From assembly GCA_039812685.1 (NCBI GenBank), contig JBDIBB010000130.1, positions 1 to 10,578 of the forward strand: DNA of 10,578 bases, given 5' to 3'. Shown piece by piece: positions 1 to 6,717 of this stretch. The notes under the pieces were generated by a model, which saw only the letters and a list, made by a program, of their open reading frames with translations, made no database searches and was not told the origin of the DNA. This stretch comes from JBDIBB01 sp039812685 (GTDB taxonomy: Bacteria > Acidobacteriota > Vicinamibacteria > Vicinamibacterales > JAFNAJ01). Positions within the stretch are counted from its first letter, which is position 1; each line of letters opens with the position of its first letter. The position numbers and the translations under genes are program-made.

Positions 1-183
1 GCCGGCGCCGATGGCCTCATCATCGAGGTGCACTGCGATCCCGACAAGGCCCTGAGCGACGGCGCGCAGTCGATGTTCCCCGCGCAGTTCGAGCGGCTCA
101 TGGCCGAGCTGCGCATCATCGCGCCGGCCATCGGCCGCAGCATCTGCCTCGAGCCGGTCGCGCGGCGCGGCTGGGGCATGTAG
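1..183 (+). CDS. aroF: 3-deoxy-7-phosphoheptulonate (DAHP) synthase, C-terminal end (partial)
   Basis: The first 60 codons of the window end at a TAG and form the C-terminus of a type I-beta DAHP synthase, which condenses phosphoenolpyruvate and erythrose 4-phosphate at the entry to the shikimate pathway in the cytoplasm. Seen: fragment residues 5-20 read GLIIEVHCDPDKALSD, the family's conserved last strand and loop. E9 and D20 are 11 residues apart and match the two late metal ligands (Glu and Asp) known in this family. The rest, with QFERLMAELRIIAPAIGR, is the usual terminal helix. The gene starts outside the window, so any N-terminal ferredoxin-like or chorismate mutase domain cannot be judged. 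It is followed after 15 bases by tyrA, which fits an aromatic amino acid operon. A KDO8P synthase is the main alternative, but the LSDGAQS segment favours DAHP synthase. Confidence 0.88.
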   Translation, partial: AGADGLIIEVHCDPDKALSDGAQSMFPAQFERLMAELRIIAPAIGRSICLEPVARRGWGM

Positions 184-198
184 GCCGGGGGGCACGCC

Positions 199-1101
199 AT
201 GGCCGAGATCCCCGTCATTCAGCCTGGCCGCGTCGCGGCCAGCGCCGATCCCCCGCCGTTTGCCCACATCGGCATCGTCGGCCTCGGGTTGATCGGCGGA
301 TCGCTGGCGCTGGCGTGCCGGCGGCGCTGGCCGCAGGCACTGGTCATCGGCGTCGACCGCAACGAGGTGCTCGAGGCGGCGACGGGACGGCACGCCATCG
401 ACGTCGCGGCCGACGACCTCGGCATGCTCGCCGGGGCGGATCTGGTGGTGCTGGCCGCTCCGGTGGAAACGAACCTGGCGCTGCTCCCGCAACTCGAATC
501 GCACGTCGCGGGCGAGGCGATCGTCACCGACGTCGGCAGCACGAAGCGCGCGGTGGTCGACGCCGCGCGGACGCTGCCGGCGCGCCTGCGGTTCGTCGGC
601 GGACATCCCCTGGCCGGCGCGGCGCGGTCGGGCATCGAGCACGGCGCCCCCGAGATGTTCGAGCGGCGACCGTGGCTGCTCACCCCGGCGGCCGGCACCT
701 CCGGCGACGCGCTGGAGCGCGTGACCGCATGGGTCGCGGCGATCGGGGCGCGGCCGCAGTTGATGGACCCCGACGAACATGATCGGCTGATGGCGGCCCT
801 GAGCCACCTGCCGCAGATCGTGGTCACGACGCTGATGAAGGTGGTGGGGGAGCGGGCGGGCGAGGCAGGGCTGGCGCTGGCCGGCCGCGGCCTGCGCGAC
901 ACCACACGCCTGGCGTCGAGTCCGGGCCGCGTGTGGGCCGACGTCTGCGCGACCAACGCCGAGTACATCGGAGAGGCGCTCGACGATCTGATCGGCGAAC
1001 TGGCCGCCCTGCGCGCGAGCCTGCGCGATGCCGGGGCGGTGGACGCCCTCTTCGCCGAGGGCCAGCGCTGGCGCGACCGCCTCGATCCGGATCGCGCATA
1101 A
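199..1101 (+). CDS. tyrA: Prephenate dehydrogenase (TyrA)
   Basis: A 300-residue enzyme that oxidatively decarboxylates prephenate to 4-hydroxyphenylpyruvate in tyrosine synthesis. Seen: an N-terminal Rossmann fold with GLGLIGGS (G28, G30, G33) and an acidic D53 in VIGVDRN at the end of strand 2, which by family knowledge points to NAD rather than NADP. DVGSTK (S114), GGHPLAG (H136), LSHLPQ (H203) and LRDTTR (R237) match the four catalytic or substrate-binding positions known in bacterial TyrA. The C-terminal half is the helical dimerisation domain. Length is normal for a stand-alone TyrA; there is no chorismate mutase or ACT domain. The ATG at 199 is preceded by a run of six G (187-192), a weak ribosome binding site, and about 20 residues precede the Rossmann fold. 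It lies 15 bases after the DAHP synthase gene, so co-transcription is likely. An arogenate-accepting cyclohexadienyl dehydrogenase cannot be excluded. Confidence 0.95.
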   Translation: MAEIPVIQPGRVAASADPPPFAHIGIVGLGLIGGSLALACRRRWPQALVIGVDRNEVLEAATGRHAIDVAADDLGMLAGADLVVLAAPVETNLALLPQLESHVAGEAIVTDVGSTKRAVVDAARTLPARLRFVGGHPLAGAARSGIEHGAPEMFERRPWLLTPAAGTSGDALERVTAWVAAIGARPQLMDPDEHDRLMAALSHLPQIVVTTLMKVVGERAGEAGLALAGRGLRDTTRLASSPGRVWADVCATNAEYIGEALDDLIGELAALRASLRDAGAVDALFAEGQRWRDRLDPDRA

Positions 1102-1102
1102 T
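1074..1102 (+). promoter_or_regulatory. Candidate promoter before the thiolase operon
   Basis: CGACCG (1074-1079), 17 bases, then CATAAT (1097-1102). CATAAT differs from the TATAAT consensus by one base, and the -35 side keeps GAC. It overlaps the end of tyrA, including its TAA stop. The same two hexamers with the same 17-base gap lie ahead of the small gene at 9939. It would give a leader of about 95 bases for the thiolase gene. Sequence match only; no transcript data. Confidence 0.35.
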
Positions 1103-1115
1103 CGAGCGTGACCGG

Positions 1116-1137
1116 CCGCCGGCCTCCATCCCGGCGG
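1116..1137 (+). other. Hairpin between tyrA and the thiolase gene
   Basis: CCGCCGG (1116-1122) and CCGGCGG (1131-1137) form a perfect 7-base stem with an 8-base loop, in the 102-base gap after tyrA. No T-run follows, so it is not a classic intrinsic terminator. It could weaken read-through from tyrA or sit near the 5' end of the thiolase leader. In DNA this GC-rich some short stems arise by chance. Confidence 0.3.
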
Positions 1138-1203
1138 ACAACCTCTCATCGCGCGGCAGCGCCGCGGCGCGTTCGCGACCCCCTGCCCGCAGGACGGACC
1201 TTC

Positions 1204-2388
1204 ATGGCTACCACCGTCGTGTTGCTCAGCGCCTGCCGGACGCCGATTGGCGCGTTCGGAGGCTCGCTCAAGGAGTTCTCCGCGCCCGACCTGGGGGCAA
1301 TCGTCATCGCCGAGGCGCTCTCCCGCGCCGGAGTTCCCGGCGCCGAGGTTGGCGATGTCCTCATGGGTTGCGTGCTCCAGGCCGGCGCCGGCATGAACGT
1401 GGCCCGGCAGGCCGCGCTGAAGGCAGGCCTGCCCGACACGGTGCCGGCGATGACCATCAACCGCGTCTGCGGATCGGGGCTGCAGGCCGTGGTGTCGGCG
1501 GCGCAGGGCATCCTCGCGGGCGACTACGGCCTGGCCGTGGCCGGTGGCGCCGAATCGATGTCCAGCGCGCCGTATCTGCTGAAGGGCACGCGGTGGGGAC
1601 TGCGCATGGGGCACGGCGAGGTGACCGACGCGATGATTGCCGACGGCCTCACCTGCGCGATCGGCGCGTGCCACATGGGCGTCACCGCGGAGGAGATCGC
1701 GGTCCGCTACGGCGTGAGCCGCGCCGATCAGGACGCCTTCGCCGCGGAGAGCCAGCGCCGCGCCGTTGCGGCCATCGAGGCCGGCGCCTTCGCCGCCGAG
1801 ATCGTCCCCGTCCCCATCCCGCAGAAGAAGGGCGACCCGATTCGCTTCGCCGTCGACGAGTACCCGCGCGCGGGAACGACGGCCGGGAAGCTCGCGGCCC
1901 TCCGGCCGGCGTTCCGGAAGGATGGCAGCGTCACGGCGGGCAACGCGTCGGGCATCAACGACGGCGCCGCGGCGCTCGTGGTCGCGTCGGTCGATCGCGC
2001 GGCCGCGCTGGGCCGCGCGCCGATCGCGCGCATCGTCTCGTGGGCCGTGGCCGGCGTGGAGCCGATGGTGATGGGCATGGGACCGGTGCCCGCGGTGCGC
2101 AAGGCGCTCGACCGCGCCGGCCTGACCGCGGCCGACATCGATCGCTTCGAACTCAACGAGGCGTTTGCCGTCCAGTCGCTCGCCGTCGCCCGCGAACTGC
2201 AACTCGATCCGGCGCGCGTGAACGTCACCGGCGGCGCCATCGCGCTGGGACACCCCATCGGCGCCAGCGGCGCGCGCGTCCTGACGACGCTCGTCCACGG
2301 CCTGCGCGCGCAGGGGCAGCGCCACGGCGTCGCCGCGCTGTGCATCGGCGGCGGAATGGGGATCGCGATGGTGGTCGAGGCCGCGTGA
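1204..2388 (+). CDS. Thiolase (acetyl-CoA C-acetyltransferase)
   Basis: A 394-residue thiolase, which condenses two acetyl-CoA to acetoacetyl-CoA or runs thiolysis in the reverse direction. Seen: the N-terminal pattern SACRTPIGAFGGS; nucleophile C89 in INRVCGSGLQ; NEAFA late in the protein; H350 in ALGHPIGASGAR; and C380 in LCIGGGMG. These are the full catalytic set, in the usual positions for a protein of about 390 residues. The ATG at 1204 has AGGA at 1191-1194, 9 bases upstream, and begins exactly where the family's first strand begins. A longer frame back to a GTG at 1108 would add an Arg/Pro-rich stretch unlike thiolases. Its stop overlaps the GTG of the JAMM gene. Whether it serves fatty acid breakdown, polyhydroxybutyrate or branched-chain metabolism cannot be told: no dehydrogenase, hydratase or PHA synthase is next to it. 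Confidence 0.95.
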   Translation: MATTVVLLSACRTPIGAFGGSLKEFSAPDLGAIVIAEALSRAGVPGAEVGDVLMGCVLQAGAGMNVARQAALKAGLPDTVPAMTINRVCGSGLQAVVSAAQGILAGDYGLAVAGGAESMSSAPYLLKGTRWGLRMGHGEVTDAMIADGLTCAIGACHMGVTAEEIAVRYGVSRADQDAFAAESQRRAVAAIEAGAFAAEIVPVPIPQKKGDPIRFAVDEYPRAGTTAGKLAALRPAFRKDGSVTAGNASGINDGAAALVVASVDRAAALGRAPIARIVSWAVAGVEPMVMGMGPVPAVRKALDRAGLTAADIDRFELNEAFAVQSLAVARELQLDPARVNVTGGAIALGHPIGASGARVLTTLVHGLRAQGQRHGVAALCIGGGMGIAMVVEAA

Positions 2389-2855
2389 GCGACGGAACCG
2401 GCGAAGGGGCGCTGCCGCCGGCCGGGGCGGGGCTGACCGTCGCCGTCGGCGCGGCGGTGCTCGACGTGGTGCTCGATCACGCGCGGGCCACGCTGCCCGA
2501 CGAGTGTTGCGGGCTGCTGCTGGGCGAGGGCGATTGCGTGCGTGCCGCCTGGCCGGCCCGCAACGAACTGGCCAGCCCGACGCGCTATCGCGTCGATCCG
2601 CGTGATTACCTCGCCGCGGCCCGCTTCGCGCGCGCCCGCCGTCTCGACGTCATCGGCGCCTACCACTCGCACCCGTCGAGCGCGGCCATCCCGTCGCGGA
2701 CCGATCTCGCCGAATCCGCGGGTGACACGTTCATCTACCTGATCGCCGGCCGGATCGCCGAGGCCGGGGCGCGCGAGCTCCGCGCATACCGGTTCGCCGG
2801 CGGGAACTTCCACGAGTTGCAGATCGTAGCGGTGCCCCAGGAGGCGGGGACATGA
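2385..2855 (+). CDS. JAMM/MPN+ zinc metalloprotease (Mov34/PAD-1 family)
   Basis: A 156-residue single-domain protein with a complete JAMM zinc site: E40 in LPDECCGLLLG, then H94 and H96 in YHSHP, S104 and D107. The spacing HxH, ten residues, Asp is canonical for active members. Family knowledge: bacterial JAMM proteins cleave isopeptide or C-terminal bonds of ubiquitin-like sulfur carriers (for example Mec, which acts on CysO-cysteine, and QbsD), so hydrolase activity is likely but the substrate is unknown. No ThiS/MoaD-like carrier, E1-like protein or cysteine synthase lies in the window. The GTG at 2385 was chosen because it overlaps the thiolase stop (GTGA, four shared bases), there is no in-frame ATG before the domain, and the MPN domain begins near residue 18. 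Its stop overlaps the next ATG. No signal peptide or membrane segment is seen, so it is probably cytoplasmic. Confidence 0.87.
   Translation: MSDGTGEGALPPAGAGLTVAVGAAVLDVVLDHARATLPDECCGLLLGEGDCVRAAWPARNELASPTRYRVDPRDYLAAARFARARRLDVIGAYHSHPSSAAIPSRTDLAESAGDTFIYLIAGRIAEAGARELRAYRFAGGNFHELQIVAVPQEAGT
2839..2844 (+). promoter_or_regulatory. Ribosome binding site of the beta-repeat membrane protein
   Basis: AGGAGG, a perfect Shine-Dalgarno hexamer, sits 7 bases before the ATG at 2852. It lies inside the last codons of the JAMM gene and fixes the start of the next gene at the ATGA overlap. Confidence 0.75.
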
Positions 2856-3964
2856 GCCGACGTGCGCGGTGGATCACGCCAGGGGCGCTGCTTGCGGGGA
2901 CGGTGACCTGCATCCTCGCGCTGACCGGCCTCGCGCAGGCGCAGCCGCAGGCCACGCCACCCGCGGCGATCGGCGGAGCGGTCGACGACGCGCGGCCGCG
3001 GGGCGCCGGCGCGCCCGACGAGGACACGGTCTCCGTGCGGCGCCACTACGGCAGCCGGGTACGGATCGGCGGATCGGTGGCTGTCGAGCGCGACGAGCGC
3101 GTGGACGATGCCGTGGCCGTGCTGGGGAGCGTGACGGTTCGCGGCGAAGTCACCGGCAGCGCCGTGGCGATCGGCGGTGACGTGTTCGTCGAGGACGGAG
3201 CGCTGGTCGAGGGCGCGGTGGTGGCCGTCGGCGGGCGCATCGTCACGGCGCCGACGGCGCGCGTGTCGGGGCGCGCCGAGCAGGTTGCGATCGACTTCCC
3301 GGAGATCGTGCGGATCGGACCCGACAGCCCAGACGCGATCGTCAGGGTGCTGCCCGATCGATCCAGGGTGGTTGGCGCGCTGGCCGCGCTGACCGTGTTC
3401 CGCCTGGCGTCTCTGCTGCTGGTCGGGCTCGGTGTGTTGATCCTGTTTCGCACGACGGCCCTGCGCGTCGCGGATCGCGCCGCCGGATCGCCAATCGAGT
3501 CGCTGATCATCGGCCTGGCGCTGGTGGCGCTTGCGTTGCCGGCGGTGCTCGCGACCTGCTTCGCCCTGGCGGTGAGCGTCGTCGGGCTGCCCCTGATCCC
3601 GGTCGTGATGCTCATCGCGTGCGGGGTGTGGCTCGTGGGATTCTGCGGGGCCACGGTCGGAATCGGACGCGGCATGTTGCGGCTGGTGGGCATCGGTGAC
3701 GCCTCGCCGCTGGTGGCCTTCGTCCTGGGCGGACTGCCGTTTGCGGCCCTCACCATCGGCAGCCGCGTGATGTGGTGGTCGAAGAGCGGATCGGGTGGCG
3801 TGGTGCTGGCCGTGGCCATCGCGGGGCTGGTGTTCGAGGGCCTGCTCTGGAGCGTGGGTGCCGGCGCGTTCGTGCTGTCCCGGCTGCGCCGGAGCCCGAC
3901 GCAAACCGCTCGGCCCGTCGGATCGCAGCCTCCGCCGGCCCCGGCCCAGCCGATTCAGCTCTGA
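2852..3964 (+). CDS. Exported bactofilin-like beta-repeat protein with C-terminal membrane domain
   Basis: A 370-residue envelope protein. Seen: a signal peptide (Arg-rich start, hydrophobic 11-28, likely cut after AQA, residue 30); a Pro/Ala-rich linker; then about three to four short repeats over residues 70-140 with alternating Val/Ala/Ile and Gly (GSVTVRGEVTGSAVAIGGDV is typical). This looks like the right-handed beta-solenoid of bactofilins (polymer-forming cytoskeletal proteins). Next comes a block of about five hydrophobic segments (roughly 174-199, 217-246, 248-268, 286-306, 316-342) and a Pro-rich tail. The solenoid would lie outside the cytoplasmic membrane, unlike classic cytoplasmic bactofilins. 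The function is unknown; a structural or scaffold role at the envelope is inference. The start is fixed by AGGAGG at 2839-2844 and by the ATGA overlap with the JAMM gene, so the two are translationally coupled. Confidence 0.75.
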   Translation: MSRRARWITPGALLAGTVTCILALTGLAQAQPQATPPAAIGGAVDDARPRGAGAPDEDTVSVRRHYGSRVRIGGSVAVERDERVDDAVAVLGSVTVRGEVTGSAVAIGGDVFVEDGALVEGAVVAVGGRIVTAPTARVSGRAEQVAIDFPEIVRIGPDSPDAIVRVLPDRSRVVGALAALTVFRLASLLLVGLGVLILFRTTALRVADRAAGSPIESLIIGLALVALALPAVLATCFALAVSVVGLPLIPVVMLIACGVWLVGFCGATVGIGRGMLRLVGIGDASPLVAFVLGGLPFAALTIGSRVMWWSKSGSGGVVLAVAIAGLVFEGLLWSVGAGAFVLSRLRRSPTQTARPVGSQPPPAPAQPIQL

Positions 3965-3967
3965 TGG

Positions 3968-4003
3968 GATCCGGGGGGCTCGCCGCGCGCCTCCCACCGG
4001 ATC
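3968..4003. terminator. Candidate two-way terminator hairpin between convergent genes
   Basis: GATCCGG (3968-3974) pairs with CCGGATC (3997-4003); after one G-A mismatch GGG (3976-3978) pairs with CCC (3993-3995). It fills nearly the whole 37-base gap between the + gene ending at 3964 and the - gene ending at 4002, where a shared terminator is expected. Neither side has a T-run, so it may act with Rho or simply as a 3' end stabiliser. Confidence 0.5.
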
Positions 4004-4448
4004 ACTCGTCCGGCAACCCCTGGAAGGCGCCCTCGCGAACGGTGATCGACATCGACGCGGCGAGCAGCACCGTCTTGCCACGCTTGAGCCGGACGGTGAC
4101 CCGGTAGGCGCCTGGCGTGTGGTAGGTGTTCTGCTTCGTGTAGCGGGTGCGGACCTGGGAGACGCCGGCCTCGAACGGGCCGCAGTCGCTCGACTCCTCC
4201 GACTGCGTGCCGTCTCCCCACTCCCATTCGACCGAAGGGCAGAAGAACGACTCGTCGTCCTGCGCGACGTTCCTGAGTTCCGCCGTCGCCGTGACCCGCG
4301 CCGGCGTGAACGCCACCGCCGGCGTGACGCGAAGCGACAGCGACGGCTTCCGGCCGCGGCCCTGTGCGGCCGCTGGCGCGGCCAGGCACGAGGTGGCGGC
4401 AAGCACGGCGAGCCACGTCACGATCCTCGGCCGGTTGCGCCCCTTCAT
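4002..4448 (-). CDS. Small secreted PKD-like domain protein
   Basis: A 148-residue protein. Seen: a signal peptide (MKGRNRPRIV followed by a hydrophobic stretch, likely cut at AAAQ, residues 26-29), then one immunoglobulin-like beta domain filling the rest. WEWGDG (75-80) and TYHTPGAYRVTVR (108-120) are hallmark positions of PKD domains, although the first Trp-containing strand is unusually rich in acidic residues. Two cysteines of the mature part (C70, C89) could form a disulfide across the WEWGDG turn. PKD domains are binding or spacer modules of exported proteins; no catalytic domain is attached and the partner is unknown. The ATG at 4448 was chosen because it begins the signal peptide; the same frame stays open to 4736 but that part is low-complexity and crosses the hairpins. 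No good ribosome binding site is visible. It lies downstream of the S9 peptidase on the same strand and may be read from it or from its own promoter. Confidence 0.72.
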   Translation of the reverse strand: MKGRNRPRIVTWLAVLAATSCLAAPAAAQGRGRKPSLSLRVTPAVAFTPARVTATAELRNVAQDDESFFCPSVEWEWGDGTQSEESSDCGPFEAGVSQVRTRYTKQNTYHTPGAYRVTVRLKRGKTVLLAASMSITVREGAFQGLPDE

Positions 4449-4469
4449 CGCGCTGCTATGGTAACGCGC

Positions 4470-4507
4470 CCGGCGTGCCCGCGTCAGTCGCGGGAGGGAC
4501 ACGCCGG
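4470..4507 (-). other. Long hairpin just upstream of the PKD gene
   Basis: CCGGCGTG (4470-4477) pairs with CACGCCGG (4500-4507), and CCCGCG (4478-4483) with CGCGGG (4489-4494), giving 14 base pairs with a 5-base loop and one 5-base bulge (4495-4499). It ends 21 bases before the PKD start on the - strand, so in that gene's leader it could affect translation or shield the message end. A protein-bound palindrome or a dispersed repeat element is an alternative. Confidence 0.5.
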
Positions 4508-4537
4508 CAGGCGCCCCCATGGGCCCGCGGCGGGATC

Positions 4538-4551
4538 CCTCCGATTGGAGG
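4538..4551 (-). other. Short hairpin, second of a tandem pair
   Basis: CCTCC (4538-4542) and GGAGG (4547-4551) form a perfect 5-base stem with a 4-base loop, 10 bases beyond the stronger hairpin at 4562-4585 when read on the - strand. It may belong to the end of the S9 peptidase transcript. Confidence 0.35.
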
Positions 4552-4561
4552 AGCCGACGGG

Positions 4562-4585
4562 CGAATCCACCCGCGGGCGGATTCG
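4562..4585 (-). terminator. Candidate terminator hairpin after the S9 peptidase
   Basis: CGAATCC (4562-4568) and GGATTCG (4579-4585) enclose CCCGCGGG. In the - strand RNA the single imperfect position becomes a G-U pair, so about ten consecutive pairs form around a small loop; in the + strand RNA the same position is an A-C mismatch. The structure therefore favours the - strand transcript and starts 14 bases after the peptidase stop codon. No T-run follows, but a second hairpin (4538-4551) does. Confidence 0.5.
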
Positions 4586-4599
4586 GCGGCCGTGTCCCC

Positions 4600-6705
4600 T
4601 CATCGCGTGCCGGACTGGAAATACCTCTCGTACCAGGCGATCGAGCGGTCGACCGAGTCGGCGACGTGAGCGGTCTCGCGCACCCCGTGGCCCTCGCGCG
4701 GGTAGCGGACCATGATCGTGTCCACCCCGACGTCACGCAGTGCGATGTAGAACTGTTCGGCCTCCGCGATCGGCACGTCGTTGTCGTTCTCGCCGTGGAT
4801 GAACATGGTCGGCGTGCGTACCTTGTTCACGTACCGGATGGGGGATCGTTCCCAGAGCAGATCCATCAGGCCGTCCTGGTGCGGAAAGGCTCCGAACTCC
4901 ACGGCGAGGTAGTCGTGGTAGTAGGACATGTAGTTGAAGCTCACCAGGTTGGCGATGCTGGCCGCGGGGATCGCGGCCCGGAACCGGTCGGTCCGGGTGA
5001 CGATCCAGTTCGTCAACTGGCCCCCGTAGCTGCCGCCCTCGACGCCCATCCGCGACGCGTCCAGCCACGGGTACCGGGCGAGCGCGGCATCGACGCCGGC
5101 CAGCACATCCTTCGCCTCGCCGCCGTTCTGATCCCTGAAGATGGCATCGGCGAGCTTCTGTCCGTAGCCCGTTGAGCCGCGGTAGTTCACCATCAGCGTG
5201 GCCCAGCCCCGTCCCGCGTAGATCTGGCTCTTCGCGTTGAATCCGGCGCCCTGCTGGCCGTGCGGGCCGCCGTGAATCATCACGATCAGCGGATGCTTGG
5301 CGGCCGGGCCGCCCGATGGCCTGGTCAGGAAGGCCTCGATCTCGGTACCGTCGAAGCTCCTGAAGGTGAACGCCTCCACCTCGCCGAGGCGGCGCGTCGC
5401 GAGCAGTTCCCGGTTCAGCGTGGTGAGCCGCGTGCCGAGCGGGCCGGCCGGTTCGCCGTGCAGGCCGTCGCCGCGCGCGTACAACTCCGCCGGCGAGTCC
5501 GCGGTCGTGAACGCGAAGGCGATGCGCCCGGCGGGACCGGCCGCCCACGATCCCACGCTGCCGCGTTCGGCAACCACGGCTCGAGGCGCGCCGGCGAGCG
5601 GGAACTGGTACAGCGCCACGGCGCCCCGTTGCTGGACGGTCGCGTAGACCGACTGCCCGTCCGGCGCCCACTCCGGCGCACCCTGCCGCTGATCGAGCGT
5701 TCCCAGCTCCCGGCGCTCACTGCCGTCGGCGTTCATCAGCCACACGTGCGTGTCCTCCATCGTCGTCTCCGAGGAGGTGAGCGGCCTCGTCGTTCCCTGG
5801 TAGGCGATGGTCCGGCCGTCGGGCGACCAGCGAGGGCGGTACTCGGCGTTCTTCGTGTCGGTCAACCGCCGGACGCTGCCGTCGGAGGCCTTCACCACGA
5901 ACAGGTCGTAGTTGAAGAACCGATCTGGATCGGGCCCCCGGTTGGAGACGAACAGGATCTCGTCGGACTTCGGCGACCAGTCGATCGAGTGCTCGTAGTA
6001 GATGCCGTCGGTCAGCTGCCGGACGGTTTTGGTTGCGAGATCGGCGACGAAGATGTGCAGGCGGCGATTGTCGTTGAAGCGGGTGAGGCCTTCAGACGCC
6101 GTCGGCTTGTAGAGGTAGCGTGTGATCACCATCGGGTCGCCGTTGGCGTCGATTTCCGGCCCCGGCGTGGCGGAGATGAAGGCTATCTGCGAGCCATCGG
6201 GCGACCAGGTCAGCCGCGAGCCGGCGCTGGGCAGCGGGTGGTTGGTCCCCTTGACCTCGGCGATGAACGTGACGTCGCCGCCGGTGGCGTCGGCCACCAG
6301 CAGGCCCGATGTCTTGTTGGCCCGACCGAAGAAGGCGATCCGGCGTCCGTCGGGCGACCATCGCGGGCTGGAGGCCGCCTCGTCGTCGGAACCGAGGCGG
6401 CGCGTGTCGCCGCTGGGGAGATCCATCAGCCAGACCTCGGCATGGGGGCGCCCCGGCCGATCGCTGATGACGACGTTGTAAGCCAGGCGGCGGCCGTCGG
6501 GCGAAAGCTGTACGTCGCCGACCGACCGCAGCTTGTAGAGGTCTGCGGTCTGCAGCCCCTGCGCGAGGGCGGGCAGTGCGCAGCCCAGGACGAGTGCGGC
6601 CGCTCCCGCCACGGCGGTTGCGCGCCGGCGGGCCGGGCCAGGTGCCGGGCGTCGCGCCTGGCAGCCGCGATCGAGGACAGGAGGCGCGTTGGGTGGCGTC
6701 GGCAC
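4600..6705 (-). CDS. Secreted S9 family serine peptidase (prolyl oligopeptidase / acylaminoacyl or dipeptidyl peptidase type)
   Basis: A 701-residue exported peptidase that cleaves short peptides. Seen: signal peptide with RRR at 26-28 and a hydrophobic run 31-48, cut probably at ALA-Q (48/49). A beta-propeller follows with blade motifs LSPDG (67), WSPDG (116, 167, 293), WSPKS (243) and WAPDG (346), then from about 440 an alpha/beta hydrolase domain. The triad is S559 in GGSYGGQ, D641 in HGENDND and H673 in REGHG, in the family's order and spacing; HGGPHGQ near 475 supplies the oxyanion loop. Which S9 subfamily, and hence which cleavage site, cannot be fixed by eye. The start is GTG at 6705, supported by AGGAG 7 bases upstream. 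The gene follows the TonB receptor by 10 bases, pointing to shared work on peptides in the envelope. VLGC at 39-42 resembles a weak lipobox. Confidence 0.93.
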   Translation of the reverse strand: MPTPPNAPPVLDRGCQARRPAPGPARRRATAVAGAAALVLGCALPALAQGLQTADLYKLRSVGDVQLSPDGRRLAYNVVISDRPGRPHAEVWLMDLPSGDTRRLGSDDEAASSPRWSPDGRRIAFFGRANKTSGLLVADATGGDVTFIAEVKGTNHPLPSAGSRLTWSPDGSQIAFISATPGPEIDANGDPMVITRYLYKPTASEGLTRFNDNRRLHIFVADLATKTVRQLTDGIYYEHSIDWSPKSDEILFVSNRGPDPDRFFNYDLFVVKASDGSVRRLTDTKNAEYRPRWSPDGRTIAYQGTTRPLTSSETTMEDTHVWLMNADGSERRELGTLDQRQGAPEWAPDGQSVYATVQQRGAVALYQFPLAGAPRAVVAERGSVGSWAAGPAGRIAFAFTTADSPAELYARGDGLHGEPAGPLGTRLTTLNRELLATRRLGEVEAFTFRSFDGTEIEAFLTRPSGGPAAKHPLIVMIHGGPHGQQGAGFNAKSQIYAGRGWATLMVNYRGSTGYGQKLADAIFRDQNGGEAKDVLAGVDAALARYPWLDASRMGVEGGSYGGQLTNWIVTRTDRFRAAIPAASIANLVSFNYMSYYHDYLAVEFGAFPHQDGLMDLLWERSPIRYVNKVRTPTMFIHGENDNDVPIAEAEQFYIALRDVGVDTIMVRYPREGHGVRETAHVADSVDRSIAWYERYFQSGTR

Positions 6706-6712
6706 GTCGATA

Positions 6713-6717
6713 CTCCT
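6713..6717 (-). promoter_or_regulatory. Ribosome binding site that fixes the GTG start of the S9 peptidase
   Basis: On the - strand AGGAG lies 7 bases before the GTG at 6705. Its first two bases are the last two of the receptor's TAG stop codon (6718-6716), so ribosomes ending on the receptor are placed right at the peptidase start. This supports translational coupling and an unusual GTG start. Confidence 0.75.

Noticed and set aside
1108..1203. Earlier GTG start for the thiolase
   Set aside because: The added residues are Arg/Pro-rich, unlike any thiolase, while ATG 1204 has a ribosome binding site and the right family start.
933..2384. Long open frame leading into the JAMM gene from far upstream
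   Set aside because: It runs across tyrA and the whole thiolase in another frame, is Arg/Gly-rich low-complexity, and becomes protein-like only at the GTG at 2385.
2735..4402. 555-codon open frame on the - strand
   Set aside because: Low-complexity Arg/Ser/His-rich translation opposite the beta-repeat gene; it is a GC-rich antisense shadow.
4449..4736. N-terminal extension of the PKD gene frame
   Set aside because: A clear signal peptide begins at the ATG at 4448, and the extension overlaps the peptidase 3' end and three hairpins.
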